Below, one piece after another: positions 18,267 through 27,548 of a stretch of DNA of 64,000 bases. A program made the position numbers and the translations under genes. This DNA is from Oleispirillum sp963668495. GTDB taxonomy: Bacteria; Pseudomonadota; Alphaproteobacteria; Rhodospirillales; Rhodospirillaceae. The DNA is taken from NCBI GenBank assembly GCA_963668495.1, contig OY764545.1:1116001-1180000 (forward strand), written 5' to 3'. Every line of letters starts with the position of its first letter. The first letter of the stretch is position 1. The notes beneath the pieces are model-generated. The model was not told the DNA's origin. It saw only the letters and a program-made list of their open reading frames with translations, and searched no databases.

Positions 18267-19745
18267 ATGTCGATGCCGTCATCCTTGAGATCCATAATCA
18301 ACACGGAACTGATCCGCACTGAGGCATACATCGACGGAACATGGTGCCAAGCCATTGACGGCGCAGTGTTTGATGTGCGAGATCCGGCAACCTGCAACCG
18401 CCTGACGCAGGTGCCCAATATGGGCGAAAAGGACTGTTTGCGGGCGATTGATGCGGCGGATGCGGCACAAAAACCTTGGTCGGCGCTGACAGCAAAGGAA
18501 CGCAGTGTATTTCTTCGTCGTTGGCACGACCTAATCCTGAGTAATCAGAGTGATTTGGCGGCTTTGATCGTTGCCGAGCAAGGCAAGCCACTGGCAGAAG
18601 CACTGGGTGAGGTCGCCTATGCTGCGTCATTCGTTGAATGGTTTGCAGAGGAAGCTCGGCGCGCCTATGGCGATGTCATCCCGCAAACTCGCAACGGGCA
18701 AAGGTCGTTGGTGATCAAGCAGCCTATCGGAGTTGTCGCGGCAATTACCCCTTGGAATTTTCCGATTGCCATGATCACGCGCAAGGTTGCTCCGGCTTTG
18801 GCAGCGGGATGTACGGTTGTTGCTAAGCCAGCAGAAGACACGCCGTTAAGTGCGCTGGCCTTGGCAGTGTTGGCAGAGGCCGCGGGCATTCCCGCTGGAG
18901 TGTTCAATGTGGTGACGGCGGCACGGGGGGCTTTGATCGGCAAAACCATGTGTGAAAGCCCAATCGTGCGCAAGCTGTCGTTTACCGGATCGACTGCGGT
19001 GGGCAAGCTATTGGCGGAACAATGTGCCCGCACAGTCAAACGGGTCAGTCTGGAATTGGGCGGAAATGCCCCGTTCTTGGTGTTTGATGATGCAGACTTG
19101 GATGCCGCCGTTGCAGGGGCCATGGCGTCCAAGTATCGCAATGCCGGGCAAACCTGTATTTGTGCCAACCGTATTCTTGTGCAGGACAGCATCAAAGATG
19201 CCTTTGCCGAAAAATTGGCGGATGCGGTCAGTCATTTGAGACAGGGCTCGGGATTTGAAGAGGGAATTAATCAGGGGCCACTGATCAATTCAGCAGCTTA
19301 CGATAAGGTCGTGCGCTTGGTTGATGATGCCTTGGCTAAAGGCGCGACCGTGCGGACACAGGCACCGCGTGCGGCAGAAACCGGGGTGTTCTTCCCGCCG
19401 CTGCTTTTGGACAATGCGACGCCGGATATGGACATGTATGCCCAAGAAATATTTGGTCCGGTTGCCGCGCTTTATACCTTTAAGGACGAAGCGGAAGCCA
19501 TTGCAATGGCGAATGCAACATCGGCAGGATTGGCGGCATATGTCTATGCCCGAGACATCGGGCGGGCTTGGCGTGTGGCAGAGGCATTGGAGTATGGCAT
19601 GGTCGGGATTAACGATATTGCCATCTCGGCAACGGAGGTTCCCTTCGGCGGTGTCAAAGAGTCCGGTGTTGGGCGGGAAGGGGCAAAATACGGCCTCGAA
19701 GAGTTTATGGAAATTAAGTACATGTGCATGGGTGGGATTTCCTAA
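18267..19745 (+). CDS. gabD: NAD(P)-dependent succinate-semialdehyde dehydrogenase
   Basis: 492 residues, full-length aldehyde dehydrogenase. It oxidises succinate semialdehyde to succinate at the end of the GABA pathway. Visible: AITPWNFPIAM (cofactor/active-site Asn), FTGSTAVGK, the catalytic Glu in LELGGNAPF, the nucleophile Cys in NAGQTCICANR, and EIFGPVA. The GQTCICANR form matches the GabD subgroup rather than general ALDHs. No gabT is next to it. It is followed by two NSS-type amino-acid or amine transporters, which could supply GABA-like substrates; that link is inference. Confidence 0.9.
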   Translation: MSMPSSLRSIINTELIRTEAYIDGTWCQAIDGAVFDVRDPATCNRLTQVPNMGEKDCLRAIDAADAAQKPWSALTAKERSVFLRRWHDLILSNQSDLAALIVAEQGKPLAEALGEVAYAASFVEWFAEEARRAYGDVIPQTRNGQRSLVIKQPIGVVAAITPWNFPIAMITRKVAPALAAGCTVVAKPAEDTPLSALALAVLAEAAGIPAGVFNVVTAARGALIGKTMCESPIVRKLSFTGSTAVGKLLAEQCARTVKRVSLELGGNAPFLVFDDADLDAAVAGAMASKYRNAGQTCICANRILVQDSIKDAFAEKLADAVSHLRQGSGFEEGINQGPLINSAAYDKVVRLVDDALAKGATVRTQAPRAAETGVFFPPLLLDNATPDMDMYAQEIFGPVAALYTFKDEAEAIAMANATSAGLAAYVYARDIGRAWRVAEALEYGMVGINDIAISATEVPFGGVKESGVGREGAKYGLEEFMEIKYMCMGGIS

Positions 19746-19832
19746 ACAAGACAAAAAGGTCAGTATATCAGACCTAAAAAACCGTATTACCTGACGCTTT
19801 TCTATCAAATACAGCTTTTTTTCTGAAAAATG

Positions 19833-19868
19833 GGAGCCAAGCCTTGACAATCTTTGGCTCCTGTTCTT
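19833..19868 (+). terminator. Probable terminator after gabD
   Basis: An 8-bp inverted repeat GGAGCCAA (19833-19840) / TTGGCTCC (19854-19861) followed by TGTTCTTTT. The loop is long (13 bases), so strength is uncertain. A shorter AGGTC/GACCT hairpin lies upstream at about 19757-19776. Confidence 0.55.
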
Positions 19869-19994
19869 TTGTGACCGCAACCCTGTTGGGTGGCGGATGT
19901 TTCTTGCGCGCGTATTTTTCTACGCGAAATAATCGTTCGTTTAATATATGTAAAAAACGAAAATGAATAATCCTGTCTTGGAAGGGCATACAAT

Positions 19995-21353
19995 ATGCAG
20001 GATAGAGGGACTTGGACGTCGAAGTTTGGCTTTGTGATGGCAACGGCTGGCTCGGCGATCGGTTTGGGGAATATTTGGAAATTCCCGTATGTTGCGGGCG
20101 CCAATGGCGGTGGCGGTTTTCTTCTGATTTATTTGGCGATCATTTTGACCATCGGTTTGTCTGTCTTGTTGGCAGAGCTGGTGATTGGTCGTTCCACACA
20201 ACGTAACCCGGTGGGGGCTTTCAAACGTTTGAAAGCCAGTAAGTTTTGGCCGCTGATTGGTTACATGGGCATCATCACAGCCTTTGTGATTCTGTCATTC
20301 TACATTGTGGTCGCCGGTTGGACGCTGGCCTACATTGAAAAGACCCTGACGGGCCTTTTGTCTTCGGACAAGGATGCAATCGGGGCGATCTTTGGTGGGT
20401 TTATTACCAGCCCGGTTGAACCGATTCTGTGGGCCGGCGTATTCATGGCTATGGTCGTGTATGTCGTTGTCGGCGGTATTAGTGAAGGCGTGGAAAAATG
20501 CAGCCGTTACCTGATGCCCGCCTTATTCGTACTCGTGATTGTCATGTGCTTCCGCTCCATGACGTTGGAGGGGGCAGCCGCTGGCTGGGAATTCTTCACC
20601 CAACCGAAATGGGAAGATGTCACCTTTAAAACCGTGATTGAAGCCCTGGGGCAGGCATTCTTCTCCCTGTCTTTGGGTATGGGCACAATCATCACTTACG
20701 GTTCTTATATGGATCGTAAAACCGACATCGTGGAAGCCGGTGCAACGGTTGTGGCGTTGGATACACTGATTGCCTTGTTGGCTGGTGTTATGGTCTTGCC
20801 TGCGGTGTTTGCGTTCGGCCTTGATCCGGCTGCCGGTCCGGGCTTGACCTTTGTTACCCTGCCGCATGTGTTCTCACAAATGCCGGGTGGTATTTTCTTT
20901 GGTCCGCTGTTCTTCCTGTTGTTGGCAATTGCCGCTTTGACCTCTGCAGTGTCGCTGCTGGAAGTGGTTACGGCTTATTTTGTCGATGAACTTGGCATGA
21001 GCCGGAAGAAAGTGACGATCATGGCTGGTGCCGTTGGCTTCCTGTTGTGCATTCCGTCGTCTCTGTCCCTTGGCATGTGGAGTGATTACACCATCTTCGG
21101 CAAAGGCTTCCTTGATCTGATGGACTTCCTTGCCACCAATATCATGTTGCCGGCTGGTGGTATGGCGATTGCCTTGTTCGTGGGCTGGGTTGTACCGAAA
21201 GCCATGGTCATGGATCTGGTCAATGGCAATCCGAAGTACGAAGTCCTTGCCAAAATTTGGCTGGTCTTTGTCCGATTCATCAGCCCGCTCGGCATTTTCA
21301 TCGTGATGCTGAATGGCCTGCCGGTGATTAAAGACTTTATGCCCTGGAATTAG
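19995..21353 (+). CDS. Sodium-dependent NSS/SNF family transporter (copy 1)
   Basis: 452 residues with eleven or twelve hydrophobic segments. The NSS signature is clear in the first helix: ATAGSAIGLGNIWKFPYVAG, where the unwound TM1 binds sodium and substrate. Bacterial members (LeuT, TnaT, MhsT) carry amino acids or related amines with Na+. It shares length and most of its sequence with the next gene. About 130 bases separate its start from the upstream terminator. The substrate is unknown. Confidence 0.93.
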   Translation: MQDRGTWTSKFGFVMATAGSAIGLGNIWKFPYVAGANGGGGFLLIYLAIILTIGLSVLLAELVIGRSTQRNPVGAFKRLKASKFWPLIGYMGIITAFVILSFYIVVAGWTLAYIEKTLTGLLSSDKDAIGAIFGGFITSPVEPILWAGVFMAMVVYVVVGGISEGVEKCSRYLMPALFVLVIVMCFRSMTLEGAAAGWEFFTQPKWEDVTFKTVIEALGQAFFSLSLGMGTIITYGSYMDRKTDIVEAGATVVALDTLIALLAGVMVLPAVFAFGLDPAAGPGLTFVTLPHVFSQMPGGIFFGPLFFLLLAIAALTSAVSLLEVVTAYFVDELGMSRKKVTIMAGAVGFLLCIPSSLSLGMWSDYTIFGKGFLDLMDFLATNIMLPAGGMAIALFVGWVVPKAMVMDLVNGNPKYEVLAKIWLVFVRFISPLGIFIVMLNGLPVIKDFMPWN

Positions 21354-21407
21354 GGGCATTTGAGACATATCAGAACGTTTTTTTGCCGTTTTGATAAAAA
21401 AATTGCG

Positions 21408-21436
21408 GGCGAAGCAGGGAAACCTGTTTCGCCTTT
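21408..21436 (+). terminator. Terminator between the two NSS transporters
   Basis: An 11-bp stem GGCGAAGCAGG/CCTGTTTCGCC (one G-U pair) with a GAAA tetraloop, followed by a short T-rich stretch. It implies the two transporters are separate transcription units despite being tandem copies. Confidence 0.78.
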
Positions 21437-21616
21437 GTCATTTTCCGATTACAACTCTCAGCAACAATCATAACGGCAGTGCGGAATTCTTGGGCACTGT
21501 TTTGCGTTTGAGGAACACAATAAGCAAGTTTATGTCTGCCGACGCGATGGTGAAGACCATCCCTTTTGGTGCGGTTGACGGACTTGTCTGCAGAAATACG
21601 AAGGAAACCTGTAGGT

Positions 21617-22975
21617 ATGCAGAATCGTGGAAATTGGTCGTCCAAATTCGGCTTCGTTATGGCGGCAGCCGGATCGGCCATTGGGCTTGGGAATATTTGG
21701 AAATTCCCCTACGTCGCCGGAAAGAACGGTGGCGGCAGCTTCTTGATGATTTATTTGGCTATTGTTTTGACTATTGGTTTTTCCATTTTGATGGCGGAAC
21801 TGGTCATGGGCCGTTCGACCCAGCGTAATCCGGTTGGGGCATTTAAACGTCTGAAAGACAGCAAGTGGTGGCCGATTGTCGGTTATGCCGCGATTGCGAC
21901 CGCATTTGTGATTTTGTCGTTCTACATCGTGGTGGCGGGTTGGACGCTGGCCTACATCGGCAAAACCGCGACCGGCCTGTTGGCGAATGATGCGGATGCC
22001 ATTGGCGCCATGTTCGGCAATTTTATTACCAATCCGTTTGAACCGATTGTTTATGCCGCGGTCTTTATCGGCTTGTGTATCGTGGTGGTGATTGGCGGCG
22101 TGAACCAAGGGATCGAGCGGTGCAGCAAATACCTGATGCCGGCGTTGCTGATTCTGGTTGTGATGCTGTGCGTGCGGTCCCTGACGCTGGATGGGTCTGC
22201 TGCGGGTTGGGAATTCTTCACCATGCCGAAATGGGAAGACGTTACCTTCAAAACCGTGATTGAGGCCTTGGGGCAGGCATTCTTCTCCCTGTCTTTGGGT
22301 ATGGCGATCATCATTACCTACGGGTCCTATATGGATCGTGACACCGACATTGTGGAAGCCGGCTTGACGGTTGTTGCACTGGATACACTGATTGCCATGT
22401 TGGCAGGTGTGATGATCCTGCCTGCGGTGTTTGCATTCGGTCTTGATCCGGCTGCGGGTCCGGGGCTGACTTTTGTCACCTTGCCGTATGTGTTCTCGCA
22501 AATGACGGGTGGTGCATTCTTTGGGCCGTTGTTCTTCATCTTGCTGGCAATTGCAGCTTTGACTTCTGCGGTGTCCTTGCTGGAAGTGACCACGGCGTAC
22601 TTTGTTGATGAATTGGGCCTGCGTCGCAAAACCGTGACCATTGGTGCGGGTGTTGTGGCATTCCTGCTGTGTATTCCGTCGTCTCTGTCTTTGGGCGTGT
22701 GGAGCGAATACACCATTTACGGCATGGGCGTGTTTGATGTTTTGGACTTCGTGACCACAAACATCATGTTGCCGGCGGGTGGTTTGGCGGTCTCGATCTT
22801 TGTTGGTTGGGTTGTGCCGAATAAAATGTCCGACGAATTCATGGGTGGTCATACCAAGTATGCAGCCTTGACCAGCATCTGGTTGATGTTCATTCGCTAC
22901 ATCTGCCCACTAGCCATCCTTGTGGTGATGCTGAACGGCCTGCCGATCATCAAAGACTACATGCCTTGGAACTAA
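21617..22975 (+). CDS. Sodium-dependent NSS/SNF family transporter (copy 2)
   Basis: 452 residues from the ATG at 21617, exactly the length of copy 1; an upstream in-frame ATG at 21566 would add 17 residues without family match. TM1 signature AAAGSAIGLGNIWKFPYVAG. Most differences from copy 1 lie in loops and in the extracellular part around residues 110-140. The tandem pair probably arose by duplication and may differ in substrate or expression. A strong terminator follows. Confidence 0.93.
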   Translation: MQNRGNWSSKFGFVMAAAGSAIGLGNIWKFPYVAGKNGGGSFLMIYLAIVLTIGFSILMAELVMGRSTQRNPVGAFKRLKDSKWWPIVGYAAIATAFVILSFYIVVAGWTLAYIGKTATGLLANDADAIGAMFGNFITNPFEPIVYAAVFIGLCIVVVIGGVNQGIERCSKYLMPALLILVVMLCVRSLTLDGSAAGWEFFTMPKWEDVTFKTVIEALGQAFFSLSLGMAIIITYGSYMDRDTDIVEAGLTVVALDTLIAMLAGVMILPAVFAFGLDPAAGPGLTFVTLPYVFSQMTGGAFFGPLFFILLAIAALTSAVSLLEVTTAYFVDELGLRRKTVTIGAGVVAFLLCIPSSLSLGVWSEYTIYGMGVFDVLDFVTTNIMLPAGGLAVSIFVGWVVPNKMSDEFMGGHTKYAALTSIWLMFIRYICPLAILVVMLNGLPIIKDYMPWN

Positions 22976-23025
22976 CAAAACTATAGAAGAAGGGGAGCAA
23001 TCTAGGCTTCTCAGACTTCTGCCAG

Positions 23026-23050
23026 AGCCCCCGCGTCATGCGGGGGCTTT
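23026..23050 (+). terminator. Rho-independent terminator after NSS copy 2
   Basis: A 9-bp perfect G+C-rich stem AGCCCCCGC/GCGGGGGCT, loop GTCAT, then TTTTGT. It also separates this gene from the converging ABC exporter genes. Confidence 0.88.
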
Positions 23051-23136
23051 TGTGTGGGCAGAGCATGGTGGCTCTGCGCTTGATCCGGCTGTTTTGTCCA
23101 AGGCAGTGTTCGTTGGCAGTGTCATGCGGTTCTGGG

Positions 23137-23973
23137 TTATTCACCCATATTCAGCAAGAGCCCTTTCTTGCGGGCGACACCGACCATGTACAAAAAGAAG
23201 CCGCTCATCCCAAGGAAGTAAGCCATATTGAGGCCGAATGCGGACCAGAATAAGTCCCATCGGAAAATCCCGTCGAACATGACGCTGCGCATGCCTTCAA
23301 AGACGTAGGCTGGGGGGAAAGCATAGGCAATGGTCTGCACCCAGTCCGGCAAAATGGAAATCGGGTAATAGACCCCGGAAATCGGGGACAAGCCAAAGAT
23401 CAACACCCACGCCAAGCTTTCTGCGCCTAAGCCAAACCGCAACACAAGTGTTGCAGTCAGCAGGCCAACACCCCAGCCCACCATGACCAGATTGAGGAAA
23501 AACGCCAGCAAGGGCAGGCCAAGGTCATAAATATTGAAGCCATATAAGGCAATGGCGAGGAGAGACGGTATAAACAGCCCGGCAATGGTGCGGATCATAC
23601 TCATGGCGGCAAGGGCAAGGACGTGCTCAAAGGGGCGCAATGGCGTCAGATACAATTGACCAAGATTGCGCGACCACATTTCCTCCAGGAAGGAAAGGGA
23701 GAAGCCAAGGTTCGCCCGGAACATCACTTCCCACAGCAATACGGCCCCGATCAATACGCCTGCGGCCTGAGCAACCCACGACGAATGCTGGGAGAAAAAT
23801 TGGCTGGCAAATCCCCAGACAATAATCTGAATGATGGGCCAGTAGGACATTTCCAACACCCGAGGCCAAGACGAGCGCATGACATACAGGTGGCGCAGGA
23901 TAACCCCGTAAATCCGGGAAAAGGCCAGCGAACTGCGGCTAAGGGAAAGATCCTGTTGTGGTTTGTGTGTCAT
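23137..23973 (-). CDS. ABC-2 type transporter permease
   Basis: 278 residues with six hydrophobic segments and a cytoplasmic N-terminus. Sequence features such as PLRPFEHVLA and the late SPISGVYYPISILPDWVQ are those of ABC-2/NodJ-like permeases. It overlaps the ATPase gene by four bases (ATGA at 23970-23973), so the two form one exporter. ABC-2 exporters carry drugs, lipids or polysaccharides; nothing nearby identifies the cargo. It ends about 90 bases from the preceding terminator. Confidence 0.9.
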   Translation of the reverse strand: MTHKPQQDLSLSRSSLAFSRIYGVILRHLYVMRSSWPRVLEMSYWPIIQIIVWGFASQFFSQHSSWVAQAAGVLIGAVLLWEVMFRANLGFSLSFLEEMWSRNLGQLYLTPLRPFEHVLALAAMSMIRTIAGLFIPSLLAIALYGFNIYDLGLPLLAFFLNLVMVGWGVGLLTATLVLRFGLGAESLAWVLIFGLSPISGVYYPISILPDWVQTIAYAFPPAYVFEGMRSVMFDGIFRWDLFWSAFGLNMAYFLGMSGFFLYMVGVARKKGLLLNMGE

Positions 23974-24722
23974 GCCGAAGCCTCCGCAGCCGGGGTGCGT
24001 GCGATGTCTAGAAAGACATCTTCCAGACTGTCACACTTATATTGCATGCAAAGATCTTCTGCGGTGCCATGGGCTTTGATATGACCGGATTTCATAATCA
24101 GAATATCCTCACACAGGCGTTCGACCTCTTGCATGTTGTGGGATGCAAGCAGGATGGCGCAGCCGGTCCGTTCGGCATAACGTTCCAGATAACCCCGGAT
24201 AAAGTCTGCGGTGTCCGGATCAAGGGATGCTGTCGGTTCGTCCAACAGCAAAACATCCGGCGAATTGATCAACGCCTTGGCTAAAGTAACACGAGTTTTC
24301 TGTCCAGCGGACAGGTGACGCGCCTGCGTTTTCAAAAGATGCTGAAGATCCAGTTCAGTTGCGAGGCGGTCAATAATCTGCCCCACCTGACGCAGGCCAT
24401 ATAACAACCCGTAAACCTTCAGGCTTTCCTTAACTGTCAGGCGCAATGGCAAATTGACATAGGGGGATGCAAAGTTCATGCGAGCCAGAACCGCGAACCT
24501 GTCATGCAGCATGTCGTGACCCATGACGGAAATCTGCCCGGTTGTTGGAAGCAGGGCACCAAGTATCATGCTGATGGTCGTGGTTTTCCCGGCACCGTTC
24601 CCACCCAGAAGTCCAACAATCTGCCCATGGGGAACGGTAAAGCTGATGTTGTCAACGGCACGAATGCTGTCAAAGTCCTTGGTCAGATTACGGACCTCAA
24701 TGGCAGGCACGGGAACAGTCAT
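23970..24722 (-). CDS. ABC transporter ATP-binding protein
   Basis: 250 residues, a complete nucleotide-binding domain: Walker A GGNGAGKT (40-47), signature LSAGQ (137-141, variant of LSGGQ), Walker B VLLLDEP (157-163), D-loop SLD and switch His in ASHNMQEVERL. The LSAGQ form and short C-terminus are typical of ABC-2 (DrrA/NodI-like) exporters. It is translationally coupled to the downstream permease. Confidence 0.93.
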   Translation of the reverse strand: MTVPVPAIEVRNLTKDFDSIRAVDNISFTVPHGQIVGLLGGNGAGKTTTISMILGALLPTTGQISVMGHDMLHDRFAVLARMNFASPYVNLPLRLTVKESLKVYGLLYGLRQVGQIIDRLATELDLQHLLKTQARHLSAGQKTRVTLAKALINSPDVLLLDEPTASLDPDTADFIRGYLERYAERTGCAILLASHNMQEVERLCEDILIMKSGHIKAHGTAEDLCMQYKCDSLEDVFLDIARTPAAEASA

Positions 24723-24795
24723 GAAAACAGGAACCTCTTGGGAAACAAGAACGAGTTAGATGTAAGGATGCAGGGCAGGTATTGGTAGGGATGGG

Positions 24796-26145
24796 TCACT
24801 TTCGGGCTGCGCGTGTTTGGATTAAACGCTCCACCCCGCGGCCTTGGAACATGGTGAGCCCCAAATCCTGTCCGGTGCTGATTTCCATATCGGAATCAAC
24901 GCGGGTCAGAATAACCCGTTTGCGCCCGCAACGCTGTAACGATTTGGCGATAAAGTGATCCTCATCAGCTTCCGCGGCGGCGGTTAGAGATTCATGCCAC
25001 ATCAGCTTAATCAGGTCTGCACCGATTTTTGTTCGGTTGACCAAGGGCAATGTGTCGATCGTGACGCCATCCACGCAAATGCGGTAGCCACGTTCCTTGG
25101 CAAAATCACGGGCAAACAGAAATGCACCAACATTGGCGAGGATATCAAACAGCTGGATTTCCAGCACGATGGCACCGCGCAGTCCTCCGGCGATGCTGTC
25201 GTCGAAATTTAGGAAATCATCGCTGAGGATCGTGCGCACATTCAAGTTGATGCTGAAGCCACCGGATAAACTGCGGTCGTGTCCCGTGCTCATCAATGCC
25301 AGAACGCGGCGATCCAGCGTTTCCGTCAGATGCTGAAACAGCCATGCGTCTGATGTGATATTGGTGTCCGGGATGAAAATATCACGCAAGTCAGATATGG
25401 AGACAAAGACTTCGCTGAACATTTGTTGTGGGGTCGATCGCCCAACAATGGCGCTGATAGCTTGATGCCGAACTAAGTTGGATAAATCCGTGCGGCTTAG
25501 AGCATCTTCGAGCTTGCCGAGGACCGATGGTGTCAGAGGTTTGAGGGCGCGTTCCGGTTGGGAGTGCCGGGGCGAATAGGATTGGGCCTGTGCAACCTCA
25601 ACATTTGCGCGCTGGCGTTCTTCTTGTTCGGCGTAGAATTGCTGCGTCAATCGCAGAAAAGCCGGGTATTCGGTTTCCAGATCATACCAAGTGCAGAGAT
25701 TGGAACTGTCATTGAAATCATCATCGAGCAATGGGTCATCATCCAATAGGAAGCGAATGCGAACCAGTGCGGCTTCAATTTCATCACGGTTCTTGCTGGC
25801 GAAGACAATAATCATATCGCCACGGAACAGGTTAAAGACCTGCGCCCGGTTGTCTTCGACCAAGCCGTCAAAAGCCTTAGCCGCTGCGCGAAGCTGTTGG
25901 TCTTTTTGATTGTGCGATTGCAGGCGGGATAAATGCAGATGCAGGGCTTCACGCTGTTTTCTGAATTTATCCAGCCGTTGTGCATAGTCCAACAACAAGC
26001 CTTCTTGAAGTTGCATCATCAGCTTGCGTTCTTGTGCCGTCTTCTCATCCAGTTTGTCGGCGGCGTTCGTTTCCGCGGCGTCGGCAGAGTTTGCTGTCTT
26101 GTCATCCGTGTCTTTGCTGCTGAAAAATCCGGGCAGGTTGATCAT
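24796..26145 (-). CDS. Degenerate EAL-domain protein, paralogue B
   Basis: 449 residues and no membrane segment. A charged N-terminal part (about 1-180, with a likely helical stretch and CTWYDLETEYPAF) precedes a C-terminal region (about 230-440) with the layout of an EAL phosphodiesterase fold: SEVFVSI at the EAL position, SINLNV, IVLEI, ICVDGVT in place of DDFG, LIKLMW, and FQGRG at the end. The EAL motif itself is EVF and the second Asp of DDFG is lost. I infer it binds c-di-GMP or is a structural relic rather than an active enzyme. It overlaps paralogue A by ATGA (26142-26145), so the two are made together. Confidence 0.7.
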   Translation of the reverse strand: MINLPGFFSSKDTDDKTANSADAAETNAADKLDEKTAQERKLMMQLQEGLLLDYAQRLDKFRKQREALHLHLSRLQSHNQKDQQLRAAAKAFDGLVEDNRAQVFNLFRGDMIIVFASKNRDEIEAALVRIRFLLDDDPLLDDDFNDSSNLCTWYDLETEYPAFLRLTQQFYAEQEERQRANVEVAQAQSYSPRHSQPERALKPLTPSVLGKLEDALSRTDLSNLVRHQAISAIVGRSTPQQMFSEVFVSISDLRDIFIPDTNITSDAWLFQHLTETLDRRVLALMSTGHDRSLSGGFSINLNVRTILSDDFLNFDDSIAGGLRGAIVLEIQLFDILANVGAFLFARDFAKERGYRICVDGVTIDTLPLVNRTKIGADLIKLMWHESLTAAAEADEDHFIAKSLQRCGRKRVILTRVDSDMEISTGQDLGLTMFQGRGVERLIQTRAARK

Positions 26146-27374
26146 GATTTGTCTCCTTTCCGGGAAGGCGGCGTCAGTTGCAAAGCATTGGATTGCCCGA
26201 TCAGCGATTCATCAACAAAATACCCCTGATAGGTTCGGATCCCTATCTTCAGTCCCCATTCCAGCGCAGCAAAAGAATCGCAGTGGCCCAAAATGATGCG
26301 GCTTGGTCCCAAAACTTTGATGGCATTTTTCGGGTCGCGGTCTGCGGCTCCGTGATGTCCGCGATGCAGGTCAGCGGTCCACATCAACTTGAACGCATCA
26401 ACTGGCAGGCCGGAATCTGCCAACATCCATAGGCTGAGGGGAGACAAGCCGTCGATAAGCGTTTTATGCCCAAGGTCATGCAAAACGGCGCAGGCCTTCA
26501 GGAATTGTGTCGGGTTGGCAAAGACATCAATGGGCTGAAATTCGACACATAGATTCAAATGATCGAATTTGTTGACGAACTGAGTGAACGACGGGCTGAG
26601 CACGGTGGAGATGTTCAGGTTCAGGTTCAGGGGCAATTCCCGCCCGTACAGGGTCAGGTTGTCAACGCAGGACAAAACACGACGGTCAAGATTGGCAGAC
26701 AGATATTGAAACAGCCAGCGGTCGGATAATAAATCTGTACCCGGTGCCATTCTTTGCATTAATGCCTGAATGGAGACATAGATTTCCTGAAAGGCCAGAC
26801 TGGAATCGCCAAGTGGGGTTACGTGTACTGCGGCTTGCTGGGAAATGAATGGGCGCACGGTGGCGTCAGTAAGTGCCGCGCTCAAGGGTTCCAGATCCGC
26901 AGGTGTAATTGGGCGTTGGGGCGGGTGTTGATGCCTGTCAGCAGTGTTGGAGGGGGTAGCCTCGCGGGATTGACGGGCCATTTCGTAAAAGGCGTCAAAT
27001 TCGGTTTCAAGATCATACCAAGTGCAAAACGGATCATCTGGCGCGTATGGAGATTCATGAACCAACGGGTCGGCTTCGAACAGCATGCGCAATTTATAAA
27101 CAGCGGCGTCGACCTCGGCATAGGGCATGTCCTTCCCGGTGGCGACAATATCGCCATTGGTCATGACAAAAATTTGGCAGCGGTAATTGGCAACCAGTCC
27201 ATCAAACATGCGAACGGCAATTCTGATATAGGCTGGGTCGCTGTAGGCCGATGACAGGCGTGACATGTATACGCGCAAGGCAATACGGCCCGCCCGAACA
27301 CGCCCCAGTCGCTCTGCCGTGTCCAGCAGCAGGCTTTCCGGGGTGACGAATTCCTGATTCTGCACCGGGGTCAT
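26142..27374 (-). CDS. Degenerate EAL-domain protein, paralogue A
   Basis: 410 residues from the ATG at 27374 (MTPVQNQEF); an in-frame upstream extension to 27512 is Cys-rich and unlike its partner. It shares domain order with the next gene: an N-terminal region with FCTWYDLETEFDAF, then an EAL-like domain with QEIYVSI at the EAL position, LNLNLNI, NLCVEFQ, TLIDGLS for DDFG, AFKLMW and TYQGYF. Segments such as SDRWLFQYLSANLDRRVL closely match paralogue B. Catalytic metal ligands appear incomplete. It is the first gene of the pair, divergent from hldE with about 170 bases between. Confidence 0.7.
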   Translation of the reverse strand: MTPVQNQEFVTPESLLLDTAERLGRVRAGRIALRVYMSRLSSAYSDPAYIRIAVRMFDGLVANYRCQIFVMTNGDIVATGKDMPYAEVDAAVYKLRMLFEADPLVHESPYAPDDPFCTWYDLETEFDAFYEMARQSREATPSNTADRHQHPPQRPITPADLEPLSAALTDATVRPFISQQAAVHVTPLGDSSLAFQEIYVSIQALMQRMAPGTDLLSDRWLFQYLSANLDRRVLSCVDNLTLYGRELPLNLNLNISTVLSPSFTQFVNKFDHLNLCVEFQPIDVFANPTQFLKACAVLHDLGHKTLIDGLSPLSLWMLADSGLPVDAFKLMWTADLHRGHHGAADRDPKNAIKVLGPSRIILGHCDSFAALEWGLKIGIRTYQGYFVDESLIGQSNALQLTPPSRKGDKS

Positions 27375-27548
27375 GGGTGTGGTTTCCACCTTTGTTAAAC
27401 TGATATCGTGGCAAGTGTAGCAGGGCGCAGCAATTTTGCAAAAATGTCCGCAAGTTAGAAGGTCATTTTTTGCTGCAAACAGTGGTGCGGACCGGATGCA
27501 AACCATTGCCATACGATAGGCAGCAGCCTAAGGTGGGGCTGGCAGCCG

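Noticed and set aside
21530..22852. A 440-residue open frame antisense to NSS transporter copy 2
   Set aside because: Its His/Gln/Asn/Arg-rich product has no domain pattern and lies wholly inside a well-supported gene; it reflects codon bias.
19995..22975. Recent insertion or mobile origin of the duplicated transporters
   Set aside because: No flanking repeats, transposase or composition change were seen.
23137..24722. Nodulation exporter NodIJ
   Set aside because: Domain order fits any ABC-2 exporter, and no nod genes or other support are present.
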